DNA from: Lichenicola sp964247735
GTDB taxonomy: Bacteria > Pseudomonadota > Alphaproteobacteria > Acetobacterales > Acetobacteraceae
Direction: 5' to 3'
Length of the DNA: 64,000 nucleotides
NCBI GenBank assembly: GCA_964247735.1
Contig: CAXTVS010000006.1
Location: forward strand, 1-64,000
The translations under genes were made by a program, and so were the position numbers. How positions within the stretch are numbered: position 1 is the stretch's first letter; each line of letters begins with the position of its first letter. The notes under the pieces are model-generated. The model saw only the letters and a list, made by a program, of their open reading frames with translations, had not been told where the DNA came from and did not search any database. Positions 1 through 7,885 of the stretch are shown here, piece after piece.

Positions 1-308
1 CCGAATCCCGCGCCGAGCTGGACCGGTTCTGCGACGCCATGCTGTCGATCCGCGACGAGATCCGCGCGGTCGAGGAGGGGCGGATCGCGGTCGCCGACTC
101 GCCGCTGCGCCACGCCCCGCACACCGCGCGCGACCTGCTCGCCGCCGAGTGGAACCGCCCCTATGAGCGCGCCGCCGGCTGCTTCCCCGCCGGCCGGCAC
201 GTCGACAAGTACTTCCCGCCCGTCGGCCGCCTCGACAACAGCTACGGCGACCGCAACCTCGTGTGCTCGTGCCCGCCGGTCGACAGCTACGCCGAGGCGG
301 CAGATTGA
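1..308 (+). CDS. gcvP: Glycine dehydrogenase (decarboxylating), C-terminal end, partial
   Basis: This is the last ~100 residues of the P protein of the glycine cleavage system, the pyridoxal-phosphate enzyme that decarboxylates glycine and passes the aminomethyl group to the H protein. The reading frame is open from the window edge (codons start at base 3). The visible tail carries the family's conserved C-terminal blocks: ELDRFCDAM, PHTARDLL, KYFPPVGRLDNSYGDRN and CSCPPVDSY. The PLP lysine lies upstream of the window. In many proteobacteria gcvT and gcvH precede this gene, but they are not visible here. Function confidence is high because the terminal blocks are very characteristic; only the 5' end is missing. 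Confidence 0.93.
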   Translation, partial: ESRAELDRFCDAMLSIRDEIRAVEEGRIAVADSPLRHAPHTARDLLAAEWNRPYERAAGCFPAGRHVDKYFPPVGRLDNSYGDRNLVCSCPPVDSYAEAAD

Positions 309-311
309 GAG

Positions 312-360
312 GATCCCGCGGCGTCGGACGAACCTCCATCCGGGCTCGACCGGCGGGATC
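312..360. terminator. Possible transcription terminator hairpin after gcvP
   Basis: GATCCCGC at 312-319 is the exact reverse complement of GCGGGATC at 353-360, starting a few bases after the gcvP stop. The loop is long (33 nt) and no T-run follows, so this could be a Rho-dependent end or chance. Only the inverted repeat is observed. Confidence 0.25.
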
Positions 361-518
361 TCCGGAGGCGGGAGAGCAGTCCCGCCGGCACGCCGGCAGC
401 CGGCGCCCGTGGCAGGCTCGGCGGTTGCGTCCTGGTTGACGGAAGGCTGCCGGTCACGAGGAAGGACGTCGCGGCGCGGCTGACCGCACTTCTCCGCGCC
501 GGCGCGTTTGTCCTGGGC

Positions 519-1385
519 ATGCAGTACGTGCTGGGTCCGTTCGTGATCCGGCGCATGATGCGGGCGATCGGGTTCCGGTTCGGACTCCGGAACGATCACG
601 TCCACCATGTCCTGTCGAGCGGGCTGCTCCTGATACAGGGCGTGGCTGTCATCGTGCTGGCGCTGCTCCTGGCCGGGGTGCTTCGCCGGGGCGGGAAGAC
701 GAGCCTTGGCGACGTCCTCCGGTCATCGCACCTGCGCGGCGGCAGGGCGTGGCGGATGCTCGTGGCCGGCGGAGGGCTCGGGGCGCTGGTGCTGGCCGGG
801 GTCATGCTGGCGGAGGGCAGGGTCGGTCACCTCCTGATCCAGCTTCGCGACCACGGGCTGGCGTCGATCGTCCGGCACCAGCTGCTGCTGGTTGCCTGCT
901 TCGCGGCGGTCGGAGCGTCGGAGGAGATCGTCAATCGCGGCTATCCGCTGCACGAGCTGGCCCGGGGCACCGGGTTCTGGACGGCGGCGGTCGCGACCTC
1001 CCTGCTGTTCGGCTGGGGACATTTCGCCGAAGGCGACCCGGTGATGGGCTCCCTGGGCGTGTTCGCGTTCGCGATGTTCGCCTGCGCGTCGCTGCGGGCG
1101 ACGGGGAGCCTGTGGTTCGCCATCGGCTTCCATGCGGTCTGGGACTACGGAGAAAGCGGGCTTCTGGGCGTGCCGGACAGCTCGTTCCTCCTGTCGGGCG
1201 CGCTGGCCGAAACCCGGCTGACCGGCCCTGCGCTGTTGACCGGCGGAGCGGCGGGCCCGGAAGGAAGCGTGCTGACGATCGCGGCGCTGGTTGTGCTGTT
1301 CGTGGCCTTCGCCTGGATGGGACGGCGTCCGCCGCCGGCCGGATCGGCCATGACGGGCGACGGCGGGTTCATGGCCAGGTCGTGA
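519..1385 (+). CDS. CPBP family intramembrane glutamic endopeptidase (CAAX protease-like)
   Basis: This is a multi-pass membrane protein of the CPBP/Abi family. The three family motifs are visible in order: a paired glutamate in SEEIVNRGYP (about residue 135), a histidine in LLFGWGHF (about 168), and FHAVWDYG (about 204) with the third-motif histidine and aspartate. Hydrophobic segments flank each. These residues form the intramembrane catalytic site in Rce1-type proteases, so proteolysis is likely; the substrate is unknown. The family is linked to prenyl-protein processing, bacteriocin self-immunity and envelope stress. The frame stays open upstream of the chosen ATG (adding a stretch with VTRKDVAARLTALLRAGAF), but that stretch has no ATG/GTG/TTG start, so 519 is used. 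No operon partner is evident. Confidence 0.82.
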   Translation: MQYVLGPFVIRRMMRAIGFRFGLRNDHVHHVLSSGLLLIQGVAVIVLALLLAGVLRRGGKTSLGDVLRSSHLRGGRAWRMLVAGGGLGALVLAGVMLAEGRVGHLLIQLRDHGLASIVRHQLLLVACFAAVGASEEIVNRGYPLHELARGTGFWTAAVATSLLFGWGHFAEGDPVMGSLGVFAFAMFACASLRATGSLWFAIGFHAVWDYGESGLLGVPDSSFLLSGALAETRLTGPALLTGGAAGPEGSVLTIAALVVLFVAFAWMGRRPPPAGSAMTGDGGFMARS

Positions 1386-1771
1386 GCGGCCAGTCGTGAA
1401 CGATCGAGCTCGCAGTGCGGAAGATCGTCACGAGGCGGCGATCGGGTGCGCGGGGAGCTGATGCAGGCTTTGCCAGCCGGACCGCGCAGCGATGCAGGGC
1501 TTCGGCTGCCGCTCCGCGTGTCGTTCGTGATGTTCCCGGATATTCCTGGAAGCACCCCATCGAGGCGGCCATCATCCGCATCCGATGCCCAGTCCATCCC
1601 GACGACGACAGCCACGGCGCCTGCAACCTCGTGTGCCCACGCGTGCGGATCCACAACCGCGCCGGGATGGCGGTCGAGAAGGAGCCCGATCTGGCCGGAT
1701 CGTGATTACCGGTTACCGGAAAAGGAACATAGGGAAGCGGCGGGTCAAGAAGACTTGGATAGATCTGCCTG
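1386..1771. other. Intergenic stretch without a supported gene
   Basis: This 386-base gap lies between the CPBP protease and the propeller pseudogene. Short open frames exist on both strands, but none has a recognisable motif, good ribosome-binding site or family resemblance. It may hold the former promoter of the pseudogene. Nothing further could be seen. Confidence 0.5.
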
Positions 1772-3399
1772 ATGCTGAAGCCCGGACTGCTGTTGTGCGG
1801 CGTGGCCGCTGCCGCCTTGTGCTGCGGAGGCGCCGGCGGCGCACGTGCCGCCGGCCCCGCTCTCTTCCTGGCCAGCTCGCGTCGGACCTGTCCTGGACCA
1901 GCGCCGGCAACGGGCTGACCGACAACCACGACGCGCCCACCGAGTTCATCCTCGGCAGCGCGACCCTGCCGTACCTGTCGCTGCGCTGGACCTTCACCGC
2001 CAGCGGCGAGGTGCAGAGCACGCCGACGGTCGAGAACGACGCGCTCTACGTCTCGGACTCCGGCGGATCGGTGTGGCGGCTCAACGCCCTCACCGGCCAG
2101 CCGGTCTGGCAGGCCAGGCTGCCGTCCCTGACCGGCAACTCCGCGTCCTACTCGCGGGTCAGCCCGGCCGTCACGCCGGACGCGGTGGTGGTCGGCGACC
2201 AGGCCTCCGGCACCGTGTTCGCGCTGGACAAGAGCACCGGCGCGCTGCTCTGGCGGACCATCCTCGCCACCAACCAGGGCGCCATCATCACCTCGTCGCC
2301 GATCGTCAGCAACGGCCGCGTCTATGTCGGCGTGTCCTCGGAGCAGGAAACGCTGGCCGACAAGATCCCCGGCTTCGTGCCCGACTTCCGCGGCTCGGTC
2401 GCCGCCCTCGACGCCGGCACCGGCAAGCTGCTCTGGCAGACCTACGTCATTCCTACCGGCTATACCGGCGGCCCGGTGTGGTCGAGCACGATCGCCGTCG
2501 TCCAGGCCCGTTCGGCGATCTACGTGACCACCGGCAACAACTGTTCCGTGCCCGCCGCCGTCGCCGCCTGCCAGGCCAAGGCCACCACGCCCACGGCACT
2601 CGACGCCTGCCTTCCCGCCTCCGACCACATCGACAGCGTGCTGTCGCTCGACATGGGCACCGGCGCGGTGAGCTGGGGCGACCGCTTCGCCCATGCCGAC
2701 ACCCGGACCGTGTCCTGCAAGCCGAGCAGCCAGCCGCCTGCCACGCCCTGCCCGACCCCGACCGGACAGGACGTCGACTTCGGCTCCGGCGCCAACCTGT
2801 TCACCGCGACCATCAACGGCAAGAGCACCGACCTGGTCGGCGCCGGCCAGAAGAGCGGCGCCTACTTCGCCATCAACCGCGACACCGGACAGATCGCCTG
2901 GGGCACCCGGGTCAGCCCGGACGGCCCGCGCGGCGGCATCGAGTGGGGCACCGCCACCGACGGCACCCGCCTCTACGTGCCGAGCGCCAACTCCGCCTAA
3001 GTGACCACCGCCCTGCTTCCGTCCGGCAGGACCACGAACGGCGGCTTCTGCTCGGCGCTCGACCCGGCGACCGGGCGGATCCTGTGGCAGACCCCGACGG
3101 CATCCCCTGCGCCGGTGCCGGCGAGCAGCAGCGGGAGCCCGCCGCCGGCCGGCGCGCTGGCCGACGCGGAAGGCTCGGTATCGGTCGCCGACGGCGTGCT
3201 GTACGGCGAGGACGCGGCCGGCAACTTCGTGGCGCTGGACGCCGCCACCGGCACCGTCCTGCGCACCGTGCAGAGCGGCGGCGCTGCGATCGCGGCGCCG
3301 GCGATCAGCCTCGGCACGCTGTACTGGGGCTCCGGCTACGCGACCATCGGCGCCACCAACAACAAGCTCTATGCCATCTCGCCGCTCGGCCTGCCGTGA
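1772..3399 (+). pseudogene. Secreted PQQ-type beta-propeller protein, disrupted by a frameshift and a stop codon
   Basis: An ATG at 1772 begins a typical signal peptide (hydrophobic core LLLCGVAAAAL, then AGGARAAG). The mature protein continues in a different frame (from about 1860: LASDLSWTSAGNG), so a one-base shift lies near 1850-1875. The body shows repeated propeller blades with the GTGKLLWQT / STGALLWRT / DTGQIAWGT pattern of PQQ-dependent dehydrogenase-like and polyvinyl-alcohol-dehydrogenase-like repeats. A TAA at 2998-3000 then interrupts the frame; the same frame resumes at once (VTTALLPSGRTTNGG) and runs to a stop at 3399 with two further blades. Restored, it would be about 540 residues. 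Two independent lesions suggest a real pseudogene, though sequencing error cannot be excluded. No cytochrome c motif (CxxCH) is visible, so it is not a classical quinohaemoprotein. Confidence 0.75.
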
Positions 3400-4154
3400 G
3401 AAAGGCCGGGTCCTGAGCCGAGGCCGCGCGGCCGCCGGCGCTCCGGACCTTCTCGATCAACCGGTGACGACGCGCATCCTCACGGTGTCGACCCTTCCGG
3501 CGCTTGCGCGCCTTTCAAGCGCAAGCGTCGCCAGGGCTTCGGTGATCGGCTACCCGGCCTGGGCGCCGGAGCCGTGGGCTTGGTTCGGACGCCACGCTAC
3601 AGACGGTCAACGTGCTTTCCGTGCCGGCCGGCGAGACGCTCAACGGAAGCGCTCCTCATCTCACGATGCGAGACCAGGAGACGACGACCGGAGGCGTCAA
3701 CCACGCCATCTGGAATGTCAACGGGGACGGCCCCGGCCGGACCTCCCATGTCGACCGCCGTGACCGAAACGCCAACCGGCTGATCCGCCTGCAGACACGC
3801 AGCACGATGCGATGCGACTGCACGACAACCGGACTGGTTTTGCGGCAGGGGATCAAGCATTCCCTCGTGTGCCGGTAGAGGTCGGCAGGCAGCACGCATC
3901 CTATGACCCCGTCCGGCCACTCAGCAGCTTGCCGCCATGGAGCCGTGGACGAGAAATCCCTGATGCAGGAACCAGCGTCCTCCGGTCCGCCGGTTCCTGC
4001 CTTCCAGCCGGAATGCGGAAAGTCCCAGCCCAGCGCGCGCAGCCGGAGGCAGGTCCAGCTTTTGAGCCTCAAAAACGATGCCCGTTCAGGACAAGGGGTT
4101 GCCTGCATGCCTCCGAACGGATCAGTCTGCGGTCGAATCAAGGCGCAACGCTTC
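3400..4154. other. Degenerate intergenic region with a sulfotransferase remnant
   Basis: This is 755 bases with no intact gene. Several open frames of 70-190 codons occur on both strands but lack family features. One short frame near 3580-3680 reads DATLQTVNVLSVPAGETLNG, vaguely like adhesin or autotransporter repeats, but it is too short to assign. The only convincing piece is the minus-strand sulfotransferase tail at 3995-4045, listed separately. Together with the disrupted genes on either side, this looks like an area of gene decay. Confidence 0.5.
3995..4045 (-). pseudogene. Remnant of a sulfotransferase C-terminus
   Basis: On the minus strand this encodes LRALGWDFPHSGWKAG, which closely matches the final residues of the intact sulfotransferase 1.4 kb downstream (LRALGWSFPAFGWEA). 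The DNA is also alike: both copies share a run centred on cagcccagcgcgcgcag. No P-loop or PAPS-binding block is found upstream of the remnant on that strand, so only the tail survives. It could be the trace of a tandem duplication followed by deletion, or of recombination between paralogues. Confidence 0.45.
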
Positions 4155-4557
4155 GTGCCTTTGAATATTCAAGCTGCGATGAAGTATCTGGACAGCCATG
4201 CCGAACGCCGCTCGACCGGCAGATGCGCCAGATACGTACGCAACGCCCTGGCTGCCGGCGGCATCAACATCAATCCGCATCCCATCGACGCAGAAGTATG
4301 GTCCTTATCTGGAACTCCAAGGATTCAAGCAGGTCGATCCCGGAAACTATGCGCCCCGCGCGGGCGACATCATCGTGATCCAGAACTATGATGCCGGTCT
4401 CGACAGGAGCGGCCAGCCCTACCCGGCTGGTGATGCGGCGGGACACAATGCGATGTTTGACGGCGCGCAATGGGTCTCGGACTTCAAGCAGCGGGACATG
4501 TGGGCCGGTCCCGGCTACCGAGCGGCTCGGCCGAACGCAATGATCTGCCGGCCATGA
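4155..4557 (+). pseudogene. CHAP/NlpC-P60-like peptidoglycan amidase, frameshifted (probable antibacterial effector)
   Basis: Two overlapping frames together make one small cysteine amidase of ~134 residues. The first (GTG 4155 or ATG 4179) carries KYLDSHAERRSTGRCARYVR with the candidate catalytic cysteine. Continuity is lost at about 4293, where skipping one base joins PHPIDA to KYGPYLELQGF in the next frame. The second part holds PRAGDIIVIQ, AAGHNAMFDGAQW with the candidate catalytic histidine, and SDFKQRDMWAGPGYR near the end. This order (Cys, then GD, then GHxAM) is typical of CHAP/NlpC-P60 amidases used as interbacterial effectors, including type VI amidases. Its stop overlaps the ATG of the next gene (ATGA). 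The frameshift would inactivate it unless it is a sequencing error or programmed. No secretion apparatus is visible in the window. Confidence 0.68.
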
Positions 4558-5015
4558 AGCCCTTCCTTTGCGGCGTGCTCGTCCCGTTCCTGCTGTCCGG
4601 CAGCTTCTGCCGGGCGGCACCGCCACGAACGCCCCGGGCGTTCCTGCAGGCGCTCCATGCCCACTACGCGCCAGGGCGATCGGGTTTCAGCCCGACCGGG
4701 GCCGCCGATGCCCTTTTCACCCCGTCCCTGCTCGCCCTCATCCACCAGGATCAGGCGGTCCCGGCCGGCGCGGTGGGGCGGCTCGACAGCGACCCTGTCT
4801 GCGCATGTCAGGATTATGACGGATTCATGCCCCAGACAATCAAGGTCACGGCGCAGACGGCGGATACCGCACGGGCCACCGTCCGATTCAATAATGACGG
4901 CACGGAAACAGTCGTTGGTTATGATCTCGTTGGACGGGCAGGGCAGTGGCGTATCGATGACATTGCCGATCCACAAATGCCGAGCCTGCGCGCCTTTCTC
5001 ACCGTGAAACGATAG
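4554..5015 (+). CDS. Secreted DUF3828-like protein, probable periplasmic immunity partner of the amidase
   Basis: This is a 153-residue protein with a clear signal peptide (MKPFLCGVLVPFLLSGSFCRA). The mature part shows FLQALHAHYAP near the start, SDPVCACQDYD in the middle and the closing WRIDDIADPQMPSLRAFL, the pattern of DUF3828 proteins. These are NTF2-like folds often found next to amidase effectors. Its ATG overlaps the stop of the amidase frame by four bases (ATGA), so the two were translationally coupled. A periplasmic location is what an immunity protein against a peptidoglycan amidase would need. The partner gene is now frameshifted, so this may be an orphan immunity gene kept for protection. 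The immunity role is inferred from context. Confidence 0.66.
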   Translation: MKPFLCGVLVPFLLSGSFCRAAPPRTPRAFLQALHAHYAPGRSGFSPTGAADALFTPSLLALIHQDQAVPAGAVGRLDSDPVCACQDYDGFMPQTIKVTAQTADTARATVRFNNDGTETVVGYDLVGRAGQWRIDDIADPQMPSLRAFLTVKR

Positions 5016-5377
5016 TCCGGAACTAGAGCTGCATCGTTTCCAGGGTTCCGAATCCATGGGCAACCATGATCCAGAACACGATGAGGTTGAGGATACGCTG
5101 GAACTGGGCCTCTGGACCCGCGGCTGCTGGTCCGCCGCCGCATCGTCGACGGCACCGCCTGTTTCACGACGTGGTGCCCCAGGCACACCCCGTCGGGACC
5201 CTGGTCCGGGTCGGGGGCGCGGGCACTTGATCTTCGTGGTGTCTGCGCAGCCCTTCCGACGAGCGACATGGCCTGGCAGATGCCGCACTCACACGAGGAC
5301 ACGGCGTCACCGGTTACAGGAGGGAGTTTCTCGATCCTTCGAACTTTCGTGACGCCACGCGCAAGTTCTCCACGGCG
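5016..5377. other. Intergenic stretch without a supported gene
   Basis: These 362 bases separate the DUF3828 gene and the convergent sulfotransferase. One plus-strand frame of about 98 codons (from 5056) has no recognisable features and no good ribosome-binding site. No convincing terminator with a T-run is visible. Confidence 0.5.
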
Positions 5378-6250
5378 TCACGCCTCCCAGCCGAATGCCG
5401 GGAAGCTCCAGCCCAGCGCGCGCAGCACCATGTCGTTCAGCTCCGGCGTCAGGGTGTTCGGCCAGTCGCCTGGCACGCCCTTGCGGAAGAAGGCGCCGTT
5501 CTCCGCCACGCCCGCCGGACGCCCGGCCAGGGCGGCGAAGCTGTTGCGTGCGATGCAGTCGCCGACCACCTCCGCGCCGTCCGACACGCCCAGGAACCGG
5601 AACAGCGCGCCCAGCGCCGGCTCCGGGGCCCGGTGCAGCGCCTCGTAGGTGACGAGGCGGAACTGCTCCGGGAACTGCTCCCTTGCCGCGAGCATCGCCC
5701 GCATCCACTGCACCGCCATCGGCAGCACCTGCCGGACGAAGGCGAGCTTGTCCGCTTCCGTGGCACCGGGCCGGTCCTGGAAGCGGTGCCAGTTCGAGCT
5801 GATCACGTCGCGCGGGTCACGGACGATGCCGATCAGCTTCGCGTGGGGAAACAGCGCGCGCAGCTGCGGGAAGAAGAACAGGTTGCCCGGCGTCTTCTCG
5901 CCGATCGCCCGGGCGGAGCTGCCGGCCGCCTGCTGCCGGAACGCCGACAGGATCGCGGTGCCGAGCAGGAACTGCGTGTCGCCCGGGTCCGGCAGCGGAT
6001 AGCCGCCGGTATGGCCGAAGATGCTCGTGTTGCGCTCGTGCAGCGCCGCATGGCGCTGCCGCATCGCCCGGTCGAGCGGCACCGCGCAGTGGTCGCGGAA
6101 CTGCGCCTCGCCCCGGCAGCACACGTCCGGATGGCTGTCGAGCATCTGCTGCAGCCAGGTGGTGCCGGAGCGCGGCTGGCCGTCGACGAAGAACAGCTGG
6201 CGCTCCGCAAGGCGGGCCAGTTCGGCGTGACGGTCGAGCCAGCTTTCCAC
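5378..6250 (-). CDS. PAPS-dependent sulfotransferase family protein
   Basis: This is a cytoplasmic sulfotransferase of about 290 residues. GQPRSGTTWLQQML near the N-terminus is the 5'-phosphosulfate-binding P-loop, and IGIVRDPRDVISSNWHRF is the 3'-phosphate-binding block. RAIGEKTPGNLFF between them fits the family. It should transfer sulfate from PAPS to an acceptor, probably a carbohydrate, lipid or protein tyrosine; the acceptor cannot be told from sequence. I chose the GTG at 6250 because GGGGGG sits about 8 bases upstream and the protein then starts VESWLDRHAEL; an in-frame GTG at 6316 would add 22 low-complexity residues. The C-terminal block ALGWSFPAFGWEA is duplicated as a remnant at 3995-4045. 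It stands alone, divergent from the porin operon. Confidence 0.85.
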   Translation of the reverse strand: MESWLDRHAELARLAERQLFFVDGQPRSGTTWLQQMLDSHPDVCCRGEAQFRDHCAVPLDRAMRQRHAALHERNTSIFGHTGGYPLPDPGDTQFLLGTAILSAFRQQAAGSSARAIGEKTPGNLFFFPQLRALFPHAKLIGIVRDPRDVISSNWHRFQDRPGATEADKLAFVRQVLPMAVQWMRAMLAAREQFPEQFRLVTYEALHRAPEPALGALFRFLGVSDGAEVVGDCIARNSFAALAGRPAGVAENGAFFRKGVPGDWPNTLTPELNDMVLRALGWSFPAFGWEA

Positions 6251-6372
6251 GCTTGAACCCCCCGCGACCGGTGATCCGGCAGCGACCGGATGTAGGGGGG
6301 CCCAGGCGCAATCCACAAGCGGCCGGTTCCGCTCGTCCGGTTGACACCGGCATCCTCCGGCTCTAGATGCTG

Positions 6373-6389
6373 ATGCGAATGATTTGCAT
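6373..6389. promoter_or_regulatory. Fur-like palindrome upstream of the porin-propeller-peroxidase operon
   Basis: The 17-bp element ATGCgAATgATTtGCAT reads as its own complement except for the centre and one mismatched pair. It lies 36 bases before the porin start. The layout (GC-A/T-rich-GC around a central G) resembles iron-responsive Fur-family operators of alphaproteobacteria, and DyP/EfeB peroxidases are often iron-regulated. The palindrome is observed; the regulator is inferred. Confidence 0.45.
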
Positions 6390-6424
6390 TAACGGCTTGG
6401 GGTGACCCGCCTTGGAGATGTCGG

Positions 6425-7852
6425 TTGCGGATTGGCACAAGCCTCAGAACCCTCGCGGTCGCCGGGTCGATCGGCATCGGCCTGCCCGGCGCGGCCCTGG
6501 CGCAGGCCACCAGCAGCAACCTGCTCGGGCCGATCTGGGGCGCCCGGCCCTGGCTCGGCCAGTACGGGGTGTCGTTCGGCCTGGACGAGATCAGCGAGGT
6601 GTTCGGCAACCCGACCGGCGGCCTGCACCAGGGCGCCGACTATGACGGGCTGACCGAGATGAGCGTGGGCGTCGATCTCGGCCGCGCCTTCGGCCTCCAG
6701 GGCGGCACGCTCAACGTGAGCGCGTTCCAGATCCACGGCCGCAGCCTGAGCCAGGACAACCTCGACGACCTCGACACCATCAGCGGCATCGAGGCGAACC
6801 GGGCCACCCGCCTGTGGGAGCTCTGGTACGACCAGCAGTTCCACGACGGCGACTACGACCTCAAGATCGGCCAGCAGAGCCTGGACCAGGAGTACATCGG
6901 CAGCGGGAGCGCCAGCGTGTTCGCCAACACCATGTTCGGCTGGCCGGCGCTGCCGTCCTACGACATGTACGCCGGCGGCCCGGCCTACCCGCTGGCCTCG
7001 CTGGGCGTGCGGCTGCGCGGCAGCAGGGGGCGGTTCAGCCTGCTCGGCGGCGTTTACGACGACAACCCGCCGGGCGGCCCGTTCGAGAACGACCCGCAGA
7101 CCAACGCCGACAAGACCGGCGCGCTGTTCAACCTCGGCACCGGCGCCTTGTTCATCGCCGAGCTCGACTTCGCCCTCAACCAGCCGTCCGGCGGCGACAT
7201 CGTGGTCGGCGGCCAGAGCAGCGGCCCGGGCGTGAACTCGAGTGGCGGGGGAGGCGGGACCACGGGCGGCCTGCCCGGCGTCTACAAGATCGGCGCCTGG
7301 TTCGACAGCGGGTCCTTTCCCGACCAGCGCTACGACGACCAGGGCGGCCTGCTCGCCGATCCGGCAAGCGACGGCCAGCCGAAGATGCTCCGGCACGACT
7401 ACGCGGTCTACGGCGTCATCGACCAGATGGTCTGGCGGCCGGTGCCGACCGGTGCGCGCTCGGTCAACCTGTTCACCCGCCTGATGGGCGCACCCGGCGA
7501 CCGCAACCTGATCGACTTCGCCGCCAACCTCGGGCTGGTGATGAAGGATCCCCTGCCGGGGCGGGATGCCGACACGCTGGGCTTCGCCGGCGGCTTCACC
7601 AAGATCGGCCGCCACGCGCTCGAGATGGACCAGGACTTCGCCCGCCTGGACCCGGGCACCTACGCGCCGCTCCGTTCCTCCGAAAGCTACCTGGAGCTGA
7701 CATACCAGTACGTCCCCGTGGGCTGGCTGACGGTGCAGCCCGACGCGCAGTACATCTTCGACCCCGGCGGGGGCATCGCGGACCCGGACGCGCCCGGCCA
7801 GCGGATCGCGAACGAGCTCGTGCTGGGCGTGCGCAGCACCATCGTCTTCTGA
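6425..7852 (+). CDS. Carbohydrate-selective porin, OprB family
   Basis: This outer-membrane beta-barrel of 475 residues probably lets small sugars or other polar solutes diffuse across the outer membrane. The signal peptide ends in GLPGAALAQA. It is followed by the family start LLGPIWGARPWLGQYGVSF, a long region of alternating amphipathic strands (LWELWYDQQF, LKIGQQSLDQEYIGS, ALNQPSGGDIVVGGQ) and a C-terminal strand ending in phenylalanine (VLGVRSTIVF), the usual outer-membrane insertion signal. GLPGVYKIGAWFDSGSFPDQ is a typical OprB block. The TTG at 6425 is chosen because TTGGAG stands 7 bases before it and the signal peptide begins there. A glycine-rich loop (about residue 275) is likely extracellular. 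It is the first gene of a tight three-gene unit. Confidence 0.9.
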   Translation: MRIGTSLRTLAVAGSIGIGLPGAALAQATSSNLLGPIWGARPWLGQYGVSFGLDEISEVFGNPTGGLHQGADYDGLTEMSVGVDLGRAFGLQGGTLNVSAFQIHGRSLSQDNLDDLDTISGIEANRATRLWELWYDQQFHDGDYDLKIGQQSLDQEYIGSGSASVFANTMFGWPALPSYDMYAGGPAYPLASLGVRLRGSRGRFSLLGGVYDDNPPGGPFENDPQTNADKTGALFNLGTGALFIAELDFALNQPSGGDIVVGGQSSGPGVNSSGGGGGTTGGLPGVYKIGAWFDSGSFPDQRYDDQGGLLADPASDGQPKMLRHDYAVYGVIDQMVWRPVPTGARSVNLFTRLMGAPGDRNLIDFAANLGLVMKDPLPGRDADTLGFAGGFTKIGRHALEMDQDFARLDPGTYAPLRSSESYLELTYQYVPVGWLTVQPDAQYIFDPGGGIADPDAPGQRIANELVLGVRSTIVF

Positions 7853-7885
7853 ACAGTGTTCACAGTCCTAGCGCCCGGAGATCCG

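Noticed and set aside
1415..1705. Plus-strand frame with two cysteine-containing stretches before the propeller pseudogene
   Set aside because: No ribosome site, no recognisable domain, and other overlapping frames are equally open.
3612..3878. Short plus-strand frame (VPAGETLNG...) resembling autotransporter repeats
   Set aside because: Only a few residues look familiar; there is no signal, no repeats and no continuation. It could be chance in the decayed area.
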